DNA of 64,000 nucleotides from Armillaria gallica (lineage: Eukaryota > Basidiomycota > Agaricomycetes > Agaricales > Physalacriaceae): the NCBI GenBank assembly GCA_037576215.1, contig JBANDB010000005.1, forward strand, positions 930,001 through 994,000, written 5' to 3'. Made by a program: the position numbers and the translations under genes. The notes below the pieces were generated by a model. It saw nothing but the letters and a program-made list of their open reading frames with translations, made no database searches and was not told the origin of the DNA. Of this stretch, positions 37,691 to 50,396 are shown piece after piece. How positions within the stretch are numbered: the stretch's first letter is position 1; each line of letters opens with the position of its first letter.

Positions 37691-39479
37691 TCAAAGTTGC
37701 TTTCTAGTTCAGCAAGAGGGTCTTTTGAGCCCTCCAGAGACGTCTTCAGCTGAATAGACTATCGAGGTGATGGCGCATCGACGGTTGATACAACAGGTTT
37801 TCCAAGCTCGCAAAAACATTCACTTGTAGTGACAGCACAAGATATGCCATACAGACCACCGGGCCAAAAAAAAAGTAACCGAGATGCATAAGATCAAGCC
37901 TGTATAGTATATACACAGGACTCGGAATTTGCCATCACAATTGCTCTACCACTCTCCTCTTACTACACTGGGGCACTCAGGACAACAAGACATCACCATT
38001 CAAGAATACTACTATACATCATGATAATATGGATTAACATGTGTATGACTTGTTATGTACTAGAACTCAGGATTTGGGTTGGAGTTTGACAATCTTTCAC
38101 AGCCCAAAATAGTCAGGATCGTTGGTCAACTCTGTGCCATCCATCATTGCCAGACTTCAGCTAACATCTAGTACAGCATTGAAATCTACTCACAGTGCTG
38201 GCTCATGTGGAATGGTGCAATCAATGGGCACTTTATATGCTAATCGGTCACCATCCTTGAAGACGAAGGTGTACAAAGCCTGTAGTGGCATTTGAGCTGC
38301 CTCCTGTGGTTAGAAGATAAAGAACAATGAACACACCCCAGTTGGGGTAATCTGTATACAATGCCTTTACTCCCAAATACAACAGTAACAAGACAGGGTG
38401 CGCACCACAGAATTATGGCCAGGTGTTGACCGAGATATGGTGATCTCACTGACAATTTGCTTTCCTATGAGTATCAGGTCGCCTTGACCTTTAAGATTAT
38501 GAATATAGCAGTACTACAACTTAGAATGTCAAAATCTTTCATTTGGAGTGTACTGGTACTCACCTGTGGCATGATGATGCAGAAACAAGGGCATTGGAAT
38601 TCAATGGCAGCTCTGGGTTATAAGTAGTGAATGTTCTCACCCATAGGACATAATTATTGTTCTATAAAAGCTATCTCTCTCCTGTGACCTGCTGGCAGAG
38701 GGTGAGTGCCAGTATGGGGCTCTGCATGCACTCAGTTGTGGTTCTGGGTATGTATTGCAGTTCGTAAAGTGTCAGTGAATTTAGATCTAGAAGTCAGGCA
38801 TACAGATAAGGGAGCCTCAATTTGGGCAGCATTGATCATGCATACTGTGACCACTTTAGTCTAGTCGACAATAAGACGAGACGGTGCAAAGGATACTGGG
38901 GAAAAAAAGGTCAAGCGGGAGGCACACTGTACATGAAATATGGTCAGAGCAAATAATGCATCGATGGTGAGGGGATAGGTGCCGCAGCATAAGTGGAAAA
39001 GGTGGGAAATGGTTTGTGTTTTGAAGGCTTGAGGTTGACATTTGATGAGGGACTGAGTCTGCATTTATATGATTAGGATTAGCAGTGAGAGTGGCCATGG
39101 CATGGCGGCTACATACCTGGTGGCCATTAGCCCTGTCATGTCATCAAAGCAAAGGTCATTGTCCCAGAGATTGGCATTCATGTTGAATACAAGTCTAGAA
39201 GTTTGATGAACAGCCTTACTTCTCTTACATCTGTACATGTATTGGAATGATTGGCAATGAAAATAGTTGTTGAAATGGCAAGTACATATGTCTGTCCATC
39301 TGCTTCTCCTGGTGTCAATACATAGCGTACTCTGCCCTCACAATATGGTACACCGTCTGCCTGTTGTCTTAGTGCACAGTGCTGTCTTGGGGCACATCTG
39401 GGTTAGACTCGTTTTGTTGAAAAGACATGGTCTACACTAGTGGAGATGCGTGCAGTTCACAGTAGGGGCAGCAGCATTG

Positions 39480-41150
39480 AATGTCTTTCTCCAGGAAGAC
39501 CTCGTTAACTACTGTCATCAGTTCTGCAGACCAGGACTCACGTAATTGCTCTTTAAGCCTATGCCATCGAGGATGGCCCTTTCTCATTCTGTGCAGAAGG
39601 ATGTAAGCAATTATTCTTTTGTTACAAGAAAGCAAACTGGCAACTCACTTTCTAGGGACAAGGGATGAGGAAGCAAGAAACTGCTGGCTTCACAAGTTTT
39701 AATTACATCTAACATTGCATTCCTGTGAAGTTAGAAGGAAACTTTGTTTCCTGGAAGTTAGCACTTCCTACTTACTACTTTTCTGACTGGCTTGGCTCCG
39801 CCACTTTGGTGGAGATGGACACCTTGCAGGAGACAAGGTATTTTATGTGATTTCCACATCGTTAACCAGGGGATAACACTTACTATTGATTCGCAGTAGG
39901 CTCAGCACTACTTCAAAGCACAAGAGATGAGCCACGGAGGACAGAGACTGCAGAGAAGCTCTTGCAAATGATACCACATACAAATTCAAACAAGTTCACT
40001 ACCATTCTTTTCATTTAGATGTGATTTGAAGTGAGGGGCGCTGCCGTTATGGATGCCCCATGTCAGACCACACCCTGCAAACATCGGTGGAGAGGAGTCA
40101 ACATCCCTCGGGCCCGTTCTCTACAAACTAGTCCCAACCTAGATCTGCAAATCTCCATGCTGAAACCTACAGTGCCACATCTCCCATCAGTTATCAAGCT
40201 GCCATCAATGATGCCATGCTCACCCAAGTAGTGCCACTTGTTCTATTGCTTCAAATACTACTACTCAAGTGTACCTTGCTCCCCAAATCAAATCAACTCC
40301 TTCTGCGACGTTCAAAACCTATATATTTTGATGGAGATTCACTCATCAACCTAGTCCCAGTCAGATTCTGTATGCTTCGCTGCATGTACAGCTCTGAATC
40401 CACTGTAAACATCCAGATAATGTGGGATTAAGCCGTAAGAGTCTGGTAATCAACAATGAGACATACTTTTTGTGAAGAATGATGCCATAACAAAGCTCAA
40501 GGTACCTGCAAATCTCGTCTTTCATGCATTGACTTTAATTCCAGCTGCAAAGCCATCTATCTGGAGATGAAATAGAGATTTTAAGGGTATGGAATTAACT
40601 CACTTAAACCAATTCCTTGTAGCTATCATTGACAGTGTCATCAAATGTGCTGTTCCTGGACAACCTCGATCCTTGTCACAAGTTCTACAGAGCAGGACTC
40701 ACGGATTTCACCCTTCAAGCCTACACCATCTAAAACGGTCCTCTCTTGATCTGCACAGAACATTGTAAGTCATTCCCTTGTTACGAGAGAATAGAACTGA
40801 CTACTTTCTAGAGCCGTATGAGTAGGGGAGAAAATGTCGCATCATAAGTCTTGATTGCCTCAAACTTTGTGTTCCTGAAATTTTAAGAAGTTTTGTTTCT
40901 TAGAAGTCAGCACTTACTGGGCTTCCATCACATTGAAAAGGAGATCTAGGAGGAGACAAGTATGTGAGTTCTGTGGTGTTAACAAGGAGATAACTGCTTA
41001 CCATCAATTCACAGCGGGCTTGGCACTACTTCAAAGTGTGGGAGACGAGACGGAGTGACTGACTGCAGAGAAGCTCTTGTAAGTGATGGGACATATGAAA
41101 TCAAGCAAACTCACTCACCAATTCTTGTCATTTAGATAGAACCCGAAGTG
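39480..41150. repeat. Diverged tandem duplication, about 0.6 kb units
   Basis: Sequence near 39500-40020 recurs at about 40680-41145 in the same orientation, roughly 1.13 kb apart. Shared anchors include CAGGACTCACG (39533 and 40701), CTGCAGAGAAGCTCTTG (39948 and 41063) and TTCATTTAGAT or TGTCATTTAGAT at the ends. The copies are clearly diverged and contain splice-like signals. On the minus strand the left copy reads RWHRLKEQLRESWSAEL, so a gene fragment of unknown family was duplicated. Confidence 0.5.
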
Positions 41151-41789
41151 AAAGGTACTGCCCTGTGAACATCAGTAGAGGGGAATAAATATCCCTCGAG
41201 CCCATTCTCTACACACTAGTCCTGCCTTAGATCAGCAAATCTCCCTGGCTGACACCTACGGTGCCGCATCTCCTGACAGTTGTCAAGCTGCCATCACTAT
41301 GCTAAGCTTGGTCATGGATGTGTAACTTATCAAAGCCCTTACTGTGGACCACTCAAGCTACATCCCAAGCATCGTCGAAACCTATTGAGTGCACTGTCTC
41401 AATCTCTCTAAGCCTGTATGTCTTAATAAAGCATCAGAAAAGGATCAAAAGATAATGTGAATGGAAACCTTGCTGTGATCATGTTTGTATCGTGGGGCCG
41501 GCCATTCAGACAGCATACATGATGCAAAGGCTAACACGGAGGGAGACCTTGGGACTGAAACACAGCTTTGAAGATAGAAATAAATGGCTGCCTGGAACAG
41601 AAGGTATTATGAGTACATTTTGCAAAGAGGAAATGGTAGACTACTCACTGTACTTTTCAGGATTCCATCCAGCTCGTCTTCCTTCCTAATTTCCATGTCC
41701 TAGAAAAGAGGTAAATCCGAGCTGCAGACGGAAAATATCAATAACACACACCATAGCTGATCTCCAATCTGGCTTGCCATCGACCAGAT

Positions 41790-43078
41790 CATTTCCAGAC
41801 TCCATCACCAGAATATTTGATGTCCATGCCATCCTTCCAGATAGAGGAGCCATGTGTAGGACCACCAGGATGCACCACCGCAGTCAACCAAGAGATATTA
41901 CTCAGCAGAACGAGAAAGCTGTTTACCCTGGATATGATTCGGAGGCTATGTCGTTCATCTAGACTGAGAACATGAGATTGTGCTTGGATAGAGACTCACA
42001 GAGAAAGACTTACCTGTGAAGATGTGGTTCTGAGCTTCAGCAGCTTGTCTTCGAGCCCTCTGACGATCAGCAGATTCCACTGTGGGATCACCTGTCCAGA
42101 ATCGCCACATGACTGAAGTCTGGCGCTCTTCAATGAACAAATTTGGAGTTCATTTGGTGAACTGAAAGGAAGAGGTCAGATGGGAACGATACAATGAGAG
42201 AAAGAACTCACATAATTGAGAATCTCAATACAGGGGGACTTCCATGTCTTGTTCAGATTTCCAACCATGTTGATCCACTGGGAGGGTTGGCCACGTCGAG
42301 TTCTCATCTTGATTTAGATTCTAAATGAAGTAATGGTGATGGCCAACATATACTATACTGATGTCTAGTAACTCCTTGGCCATGACACTGAGCGCACCCC
42401 AGACAATCAAATCATTTATCCCAAGGGTTAAAGCCAATGCAAGCCTCTGAAGCTCCAGGTGCAGATGAATTCGCTGAGAACAAGTACAATTTGCTTGCCA
42501 CATTCATTCCCTCTGGAAGGACAACAAACTCATGCATTCAATGTGCGATGCACCATCCCTTCTCAGAGCGAGGTAACAATCAACGGGTCTGCACAGGTAA
42601 ACAAAGCGAGGTACTGAGAGTACGTAATGTCTGACATCAGTAAAAATATGATGTGTTGGTAGGTGAGAGTCAAAAAGCAAGAGTTAATGGAAGATACAGT
42701 ACTGAGGTCAATATCCGATCTGTGAGGGCATAGCTGTGTTCAGTGACCTTGGAGCATTAGAAGGTATCGCAAGCTAGGTGAGAACAACTTGGAAATGACT
42801 TAGAAAAGGTGATGAAGAGGGGTTTAATTTTCCTTACTTTGCATTCATACTCGGGATCATTCTGCAAGGATCCATTGCTTGACACTTTGGATCTCGTCCA
42901 TCTTGTATCAACCAACAATGAGGTTCATCCCCGCATATCGCTCAGCACAACTATCCACTCTGATACTTCAGGTTCGTGTCTCCTCTCCCTCAGAAGCACG
43001 ACATCACAGGAATGGCACAGTGCAGAGCTGGCCACATGACTTGGTGGCAAAACTCATCATTTGACCCTTCAAACACAG
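41790..43078 (-). pseudogene. Trehalose-6-phosphate synthase-family gene fragment
   Basis: Collinear exon remnants on the minus strand match the GT20 domain of fungal trehalose-6-phosphate synthase/phosphatase proteins. In order they are FEGSNDEFCHQVMWPALH (43005-43072); LIVG*YKMDEIQSVKQW (about 42870-42920; family LIVGRDKLDEIQG); DITYSQYLALFTCADPL and VTSL*EGM (42555-42635; family SLREGMALRTHEF); HEFVVLPEG and GFNPWDK (42425-42535); VGNLNKTWKSPCIEILNY (about 42210-42270); FTK*TPNLFIEERQTSVMW and ARRQAAEAQNHIF (42015-42160; family TERTPGSFIEE); and NSFLVLLSNIS with HPGGPT (41850-41930). Three TGAs replace invariant arginines (42908, 42563, 42150). Introns are retained, so it is a DNA-level copy. 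The N-terminus and most of the phosphatase region are missing. The set resembles the large Tps2/Tps3-type subunits more than Tps1. Confidence 0.75.
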
Positions 43079-43989
43079 TGCCTTCGACTCAGACGACCTC
43101 GCTTTCAGTAACCTCCAGCTTGAGGACACATTGATGTACACTGACAGAGTGTGTCGCTCCAACTGTCCGTCTCACGCCCAAGGTGCTGACCCACACTTTC
43201 TTCCTGATCTGAGATTGAACCAAACTGAATGCTACTGAGTCCATGGCATTTGTGAGACCACCATTGCAGCAGGCATGAGGTTTGATATAGACCGTCAAGG
43301 TTAGGGGAATATGGAACTGAGTCTGTTGTCGAGAGAGCGAATGAGAAGAGGTGTGATGGCATTGTTTGGGGTGTTTGGAGTTCTGTAGGACAGCGGCCAC
43401 CTGCAACTGTAGCAGCCTGGCACATTCCGATAAGCCGAATGCCGACCAGGCATGTCAGATGTACACGCATTTATATGGATGTACGGGAAGAGGGATGGGG
43501 GCCAACATGTGGTACACACTGGTTTGACACAGGTCTCCCTGACATTTGTCAATGGAGAGGCACCATGTACACAGTAATACACCGGTGTTCATACATTTGC
43601 CAGTGTCTACACGGATTTACATGGAAAACTGGGGGTTTTGTCCAGTATTCTCCTGGTGTAAGTACTCAGGACTTAGGTTCATGTTTACCCAATGCAGCTG
43701 TGAGCGACTCGGAGGGGTGTCAAAACTTGCGTCAAGCTGGAATAAGATGCTCGCAGTGGGCCATTCATTGAAATGTAAAGTTTGTACAAGACTTGGGCTT
43801 CGGAAAACTTGCAGACCTGACGTGTGACTGGTAACTTTGAGCTGGTCAGCCGAAGTTCGTTTTTCAATGCCTAGATTAGTGCACATGGCAACAATAATTC
43901 TCTACAAGTTGAGCACTGTCGCTGGGTTGGTCAACTGACTCCTTCTGACACTCAGAAGTTCCATGACCTTCAATGAGCTATGGCATGAT

Positions 43990-45059
43990 GGGGTTCAGGC
44001 TGAACATTGGCTTTATCAGCATCCCAACGCAAGCACAGTGAGCTCAGCGACCTTCATGATCATGATCATTGTCCTCGCTCAGTGGATCGCTCTCAAGTCG
44101 CACTCTCTCACTTCTATTATCCGGCACAGTCAACAATAATTCTACCTAACTATACATGGCAACCTCTTTCTTGCTAGTTCTGCACAGTGAAAAATCGACT
44201 AGGGCATATGGAATACCAGGTGCTTGGGGAAGGAAAACTGTTTTCTCTGCTGGACGTGCTTGACAAATCTACAAAGTGTGGTGAGCACATTTTAGTGTAT
44301 CTAATGGCAAATCCTCAACTTACTGATCCAGTGCATAATCTGCTAGTACTGCGTCCCGACACTCCCGCATATTCATAACCCATTTCTTCTCACCTTTTCC
44401 TGCTCTCATGATGACGATTGATCCACACCAACAATACTTGTCGCCAATGATGGCCTTGATGGTCTCATTCTCCCTCAAGAATATGTGATTCTTGCAGAAG
44501 ATTCGAAATATATCGCATCATCTTCCATGGATAATCTGCAGCTCGCAGTCGTGTTCATAGGGTTGGGTCCGAGGGCCGTCAAGCATGTGGGTGCACATAG
44601 GGTCCCGCTCATTTCCATTATCCAAGGTTGGTATCTTGACCCAATGATGACCTTGCTGGATGGAATATATGCATGCGAGAATAGGCCGAGTGACAGTCTG
44701 GATGCCCACAGCAGATTGTCAGTGACAACGACAGAGTGTAGGTCCTGGAATCATCTCACCTTTCTTGACACAATGAAAGCCATTGCCGCTTTGATGGCAT
44801 GGGGATTTAAAGGCAGGGAGTAGGTCAAGAATGGTGCATTTATGGTGCATCTTCTTTGCTGCCCTTTGTATCGGATAGTAATGGATACTCAGCAGACTCT
44901 GGTGGTGGTATATCGTGCTCAAGACGCTCGACGCACTGTCTGCATGTCTGTCACGGATGGAACAAAGGCATATAACACAACAAAGAAAGGCTCTTCCGAA
45001 TCTGTCTTGACCATTTACTTTTGGCACTCACCATCACTTTATCCTCCTGCCTGCAAACC
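43990..45059 (+). repeat. 1.07-kb duplicated block, copy 2
   Basis: Second copy of the 29984-31059 block, same orientation, ending at the ATG of the next gene. Where the copies differ this one more often keeps CG (for example GCGTCCCGACACTCCCGC here against GTATCCTAACACTCCTGC in copy 1), so it looks the less mutated. 43079-43989 between the TPS fragment and this block shows nothing I can name. Confidence 0.75.
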
Positions 45060-47854
45060 ATGATGGAAGATTCCTTGATGCTAGATATAACTACGTCTGA
45101 AAGCCTGGCAGCTCTGATCGTCAATGGCAGACAGGTCACTACATTCTTCTTTCCATGTCCCTTTCATTCACTCACTTTTCTCTATCCAGCCTTCGGCAAC
45201 CGTTTCCGTCCCATTGCAAGCCATGTCCAATGGCATATCTTCGCACTCTTCTTCAGGGACAAACCAGCCTAGAAGCCATTTTTCTTTTCATCCTCAACCC
45301 TTACCTGTCAATGTATGCTTTCCAGTCTGTTCTGATATATCCCTTTTCACTCAATGTTAATATTCAGTCTGTACAGGTTTGTTGAGTGACTTCATTCCTC
45401 GAAGATTATCCATTCTCATTACCCCTCTTAGCTCAGCAGAAAGCCTCGAGTCGTAGAACAGTCTACTTATCAAACAAATCGTGCCCTTGGTGACATATGC
45501 CCCACACACTGTTAGCAGAATTTCTGCTTGACCTCTCTATAGCTTGACAATCATATGGCAAATATTGATCTACATCGCAAGCATGAAACACCTGAGCTGT
45601 TATCAGTATATCATACTGTACCAGGTGAGTCTGTTTCCATCAATGAAATCTTCAATCAGTTAATGCACGTCAATCTGTGTGCCATGTCAGCTATTTGAAT
45701 GACAGGTATTGAAACCAATGATACATGCACCCTAGCTCTCTCTGAGGCAATTCTTGAAGAAACTGATCAGGATGCTACTGCTGGCCACAAGCCATTTGAT
45801 CATCGGTGTCATATCTTTATTTCTGACAAGCAGTCCACGATACACAATGAGACGAACCTGATACTGGAGAAACTCTTGGCACTCAAGATTGACCAAAATT
45901 CTACTCCCATATTTGAGGACGATGCATATCGCAAGGCCTTTGAGGAGTTTAAAAACTCCGGAAATAATTTGTCTCACCCTCACAAGGCTTCAGGTGTTGG
46001 AACTCCAGCCACCTCTCAGCATCTTGTGGACGCGTCTGAAGACAATGAGGGAAGGGGAAGCTGATCCCTGTCAGGCTGGGACAGGTATTCAGGGAAAGAC
46101 ATAGCTATTGGTGCCAACAAGCCTGATCATGGCTCATCAGTACCTGTACGTATCTCATGTTGTTTGATTGTCCATCATTAATGATTTTGCAGGTAACTGT
46201 GTCCACAACCAGCCATGATCAGACCACTTTTACCAGTGACAAGGCATCAATGGTAAGGCATGTGCTTCTTTCACAGCCTGTATTCACTCTTTGCAGGGTA
46301 GTGTCCGACCATGTATTGCCAAGAAGCCGGTCTCAGTTCTAGATGATAAAATTGTATGCATTAGCTGTTTATATCACATCCGAACTCATATGTCATAGGG
46401 ATGAGAGACTATTGCCCTGCCTTTACAATTCAAGAGATGTAAAGCAGGTAGGGCCAGATTCCACACAAACAAGCCCTTCATGAATTCACGGCCCAATTCT
46501 CTGCCATACCTTGCTGGTTCGAGCCCATCGTCTACTCACGATCCTCGGCCCGGATCCAGAAGACACACCGGAGAGCCTCCTGCAGCACCCCCTGGTGTCC
46601 CAGGACCTGCTGATTAGCACGAGTGTAATGCTACCGCTAAGGGAAAGGAGAGATATCATGGGCATGGGAGATCAGTGAGCTCTGATGGAACCCATTCAAA
46701 TGCTTCCGACGCAGATTCATCATATGTATCCTCACCACCCCCTGAACAGTCTGCGATGAAAGACTGCCCACCTGAATTTGTGCGATGGATGTCAAACGTG
46801 AATCGTATACTGGAACAGCAAGCGCCCTCAGATCCCTGGTTGTCTGACTCTAATCTGGTTAGGAAGGTAGAAAAGAAGCAGGCAGGACCCTTCAAGGACC
46901 ATATTTTGTCCAAGAAACACTTGCCAAGGGAAAAATAGATTTTGGTAGGTTGAAGGCTTATATAGCTAGCATTGACTAATGTGACTAATACTCTCATGCA
47001 GGGAGAGGTTCGCCGACTCTGCTGGGAATACCTTGGCATTCAAAACAGATGCGATGTCGTGTTCAATGGGATCAGTGTGTCTCCAGAGGAAGTGGAAGAA
47101 TATAAATCTGGGGGACCTACACCACTTGCCAACCCCATGCGGCCTGACTGGGGTTCTTTAGCCTCCTGTTGAAATCTTGATCTGGCAGAGGCTTTTTATG
47201 TTCAATTTTGTAAGGACACTGAGAACCCCACAAAGTACGAGTTTTTGAAGAATGATATCCTTGTCGCCTTTGAAAACAAACTCAAGTACCTCCATGGGTA
47301 TGTAAACAAGGTGGCTCCTTTAAGAAATGAGACCTCAGTGCAAGCTCTGGAACGCTTCAATGCCTCACTCAAGTACCGTCATGATATCTCCAGACCAACA
47401 CAACATCGTCTTATGGTTAGTCTCCCCATGTTCGTTTATCCATCAGCTACGTGCTGATTGACACGCACAGCTCAGAGATGTTCACTTGGAAATTGCAGGC
47501 AACAATATGGACCTTGGTGGTGGAAGCATCGACACGAGGTGGAAGTCTGTGTATATGATGTTGAACCTTCTTGGGAGAGAAGGGATAACCTCAGACAAAA
47601 GCAATAGAGAGGACTGACTGTGTATGGTTAAGTGGAGGACTTGGCGTAGCAGTGAGCTAACACAACTCCTCGACATCATCGACAAATCGTACAACTGGAA
47701 GAATGCCTACGGTAATGCGCATCCAGGAAATAGACCACATGAACGGATGTGGCATAGAAGGGCTACAGCATCGAAAAGAGCACCCATTCGAGGACTGCAT
47801 ATAAATTTCTATGACCATGAGTGGTACCAGCTCCTTACAGACATCGAGAAGTGA
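45060..47854 (+). pseudogene. Multi-exon unrecognised gene, paralogue of the 31060 gene at its 5' end
   Basis: The first exon (MEDSLMLDITTSESLAAL, ending in CAG before GTCACT at about 45136) parallels that of the 31060 gene. Further exons read LALSEAILEETDQDATAGH (45730), AYRKAFEEFKNSGNNLSH (45920), then from 46675 an acidic/Ser region and WEYLGIQNRCDVVFNGISV (47020). Then come FLKNDILVAFENKLKYLHG (47245), LGGGSIDTRWKSVYMML (47515) and a C-terminus GLHINFYDHEWYQLL before TGA at 47852. The NFYDxEW ending is typical of a repeated mushroom family of unknown function, so 46675-47854 may be a separate gene. TGA codons at about 47170 and 47616 break the frame. Confidence 0.45.
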
Positions 47855-50062
47855 CTCTTGCATCCTCAGGATGAAATGCAACTTCCCGCATTAGCGGACA
47901 ATTAAATTTGTAGATCAGGTTCCGATTACATTCCCTGAAGTTCAATAATGTCTGATGCCACAACCGCCTGGTAGTAATTGGATCTCCCCTTTGAAGTTGG
48001 CATCAATGCCAGGAGAGATGTGAGTACACATCAAGGACCCTTCCGTTTTGCATAGTGGTGAGATTACTTAGGCTGCATTCTTATCGATGTATCGCTTTTT
48101 GTAGTATCCCGTATCTATGATCAACTCTTTACCGAGCAGTCTTCTGCAAAGTGTCTTACAAAAAAGAAATAAACAACACGGAATATGAAACGATCACCCC
48201 TTCTCTTGTATCGTCTGTTTTTCTAGAAGAGGCTACTCGGATGGCTGCATTCAGTAAAATTTCTTTATCATCTGTCTGACTATGGTATGCTTCATTATCC
48301 CACATATCTGAGTCCTGTGTGAAAAGAGGAGAGACAATCGCTACTTTACACCATGGTATCTGATGGCAATTGATATATCTACTAAAATGGGTGCTTGATG
48401 CCTTCAGAAAGGCTTGAAACAGGCTTGTTAGATGAACAAGCTGCAATAACAATCGATTTCATACCTCCTGATCGCAATAGACTGCCAAGCAGTTGGATAT
48501 CATCTGGACTCTTTTTCAGATGGTGTTGGTGTTGGTGTTGTTACCAGTGCAAGGTCCCAATCAGGAACGGCCAGGTCCACAGCCCTGACATGGCTTGCCA
48601 TGTGCTGTGGCCACAAAGGCTCGTACCATTTTGATCGCATGGTTGCATACATCTCATGGAGTAGAGACACTTCGTGGGGTATGTTGGTAAAGACATATGT
48701 GGAAGACAGTGAGAAATGCATCTTGCTAACATCATTGGTCTGGAGTAGGAGTTGTATAACAATGAAACCTGTGGGAGCGCTGAGAATAATGAAAAGAGGG
48801 CAGACGCAATGCAGAAAACATTGTGACAAAACTCAGATGGCAGCGCTTGCTACTAGTTGGGAACCATTGTAATAGAAGAAGACATGAACTTATCCCCCAC
48901 ATCACGATGATAGTAACAGTACAGACATTGACCACACAGGACCGACAGTGCTCAGGCTCCACCAACCCGAGGACATTATAAGTGCACAAACACTTTTCAG
49001 TGTAGGGCCATTGCCAAGGAATATGAATGGAAGTGAGTCACAAAAGACGTTGACTTCAGTCTTCGGTGTCGTATCGCAATGAAAATTTCTGGGAACAGTG
49101 ATGCAGCCACGCACAGAACAAAGGAATCGATATCATTCTGCAACAACATTGAGGTGCGAGAGTGATGAGGTCATGCCCTTACTGAATCTGAGACAGGGTG
49201 AGACATATATATGCATGGACCATCCCACTGGTAGGCATACAAAGCAAGGAGATGGGGGCCACCACCACCAAATCATAGCATGGAACATGAACAAGGTAAC
49301 AGGGAACGCAGATACCAAGCATTCTGTAGCCCAGGACACTGTTTGGGTGAAGAAACAGCATGCCTGTAAGGGTACACGGACCTATGACTGCAACAAAATG
49401 CAGGTCTCAGAGACTGCGAGGAAGCAAGCATACATTTCATACAGAAACAGCACACCTGTCACAGCGTCAGAGCCTATAACTGCAAAGGAACACAGGTCTC
49501 AGGGTACTGCAAACAATCAGGCAGACAATTTAGCCAATGTGACATGCCTGGTGCAATACGAGAGCCTATGACTGCTCTGACTGCAATGAAACACTGTTGA
49601 CGATACTGCTGTCAAACTGGTTTAAGACTATGAAACAGACAGAAAAGACTCACGAGTAAAGCTTTCAAGAGTTGGTGGGATCCTTCGAGTAGCAGATGGT
49701 AGTGGAGCGATAGAATTATTTCACAGTATTAGGCCCAGAAAACATTAGTTGATTTGTCGCTGATGAAGCCAAAATGTATGCATACCTTCGATACACTCAG
49801 ACCAACCATAGAACTTAATTTCCAATACTCAAAACTGTAGGAAAGGTTCCGAGGGCGCCAGAATGAGTTTATGTAACATCAGGAAGACTGGGCAGGAGTA
49901 GGAGCAGTAGGAGCTTACCATTTTTGCAGCCTATGAATACCCACTCTCCGCTTAGCCTATTACTATATGGTTTATATGTATGCCCAGGGAAACGGTTCTA
50001 ACATAGGCATATTCCCGCTACCTTGGTAGTGGGTTATAGATAATTCCCTATTGTGCTTCCAT
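47855..50062. other. No gene; degenerate tandem repeat near 49380-49600
   Basis: Only short frames. A plus-strand frame at 49098-49571 is kept open across a weak repeat of about 92 bp. CCTATGACTGCAA...CAGGTCTCAGAGACTGC (49380) recurs as CCTATAACTGCAA...CAGGTCTCAGGGTACTGC (49472), with a partial third unit at 49563. A TGGTGT repeat lies at about 48521-48540. Confidence 0.4.
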
Positions 50063-50396
50063 TAGTGTGGCACTGATTAGGTCAGAGACCTAATCTGCCC
50101 TGTATATTAGCACAGGCCCTCTGCAAGGGCCTGATTCACGGTAGAGTTCATCACGAGTGCCTACTCGAGTGCACTCGTACTCGAGGTGACAAGTACTCTT
50201 ACCAAAAAATATCTACTCATGACTCGTAACAACACTCATACCATGGGTCACTCGTACTGCAAGACAAGTACCTGCCAAAAGAACAAGTACCCATACCACT
50301 CGGATGTCTGGGAGTACTTACAAGTACCTACACAAGTACTCAAAATGTACCTCTTGAAATAATGTTGTCTTAAGCAAGATATCATACAAACAGCAC

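Noticed and set aside
48156..48452. 98-codon minus frame
   Set aside because: No recognisable motif, no partner exons and no repeat relation I could confirm.
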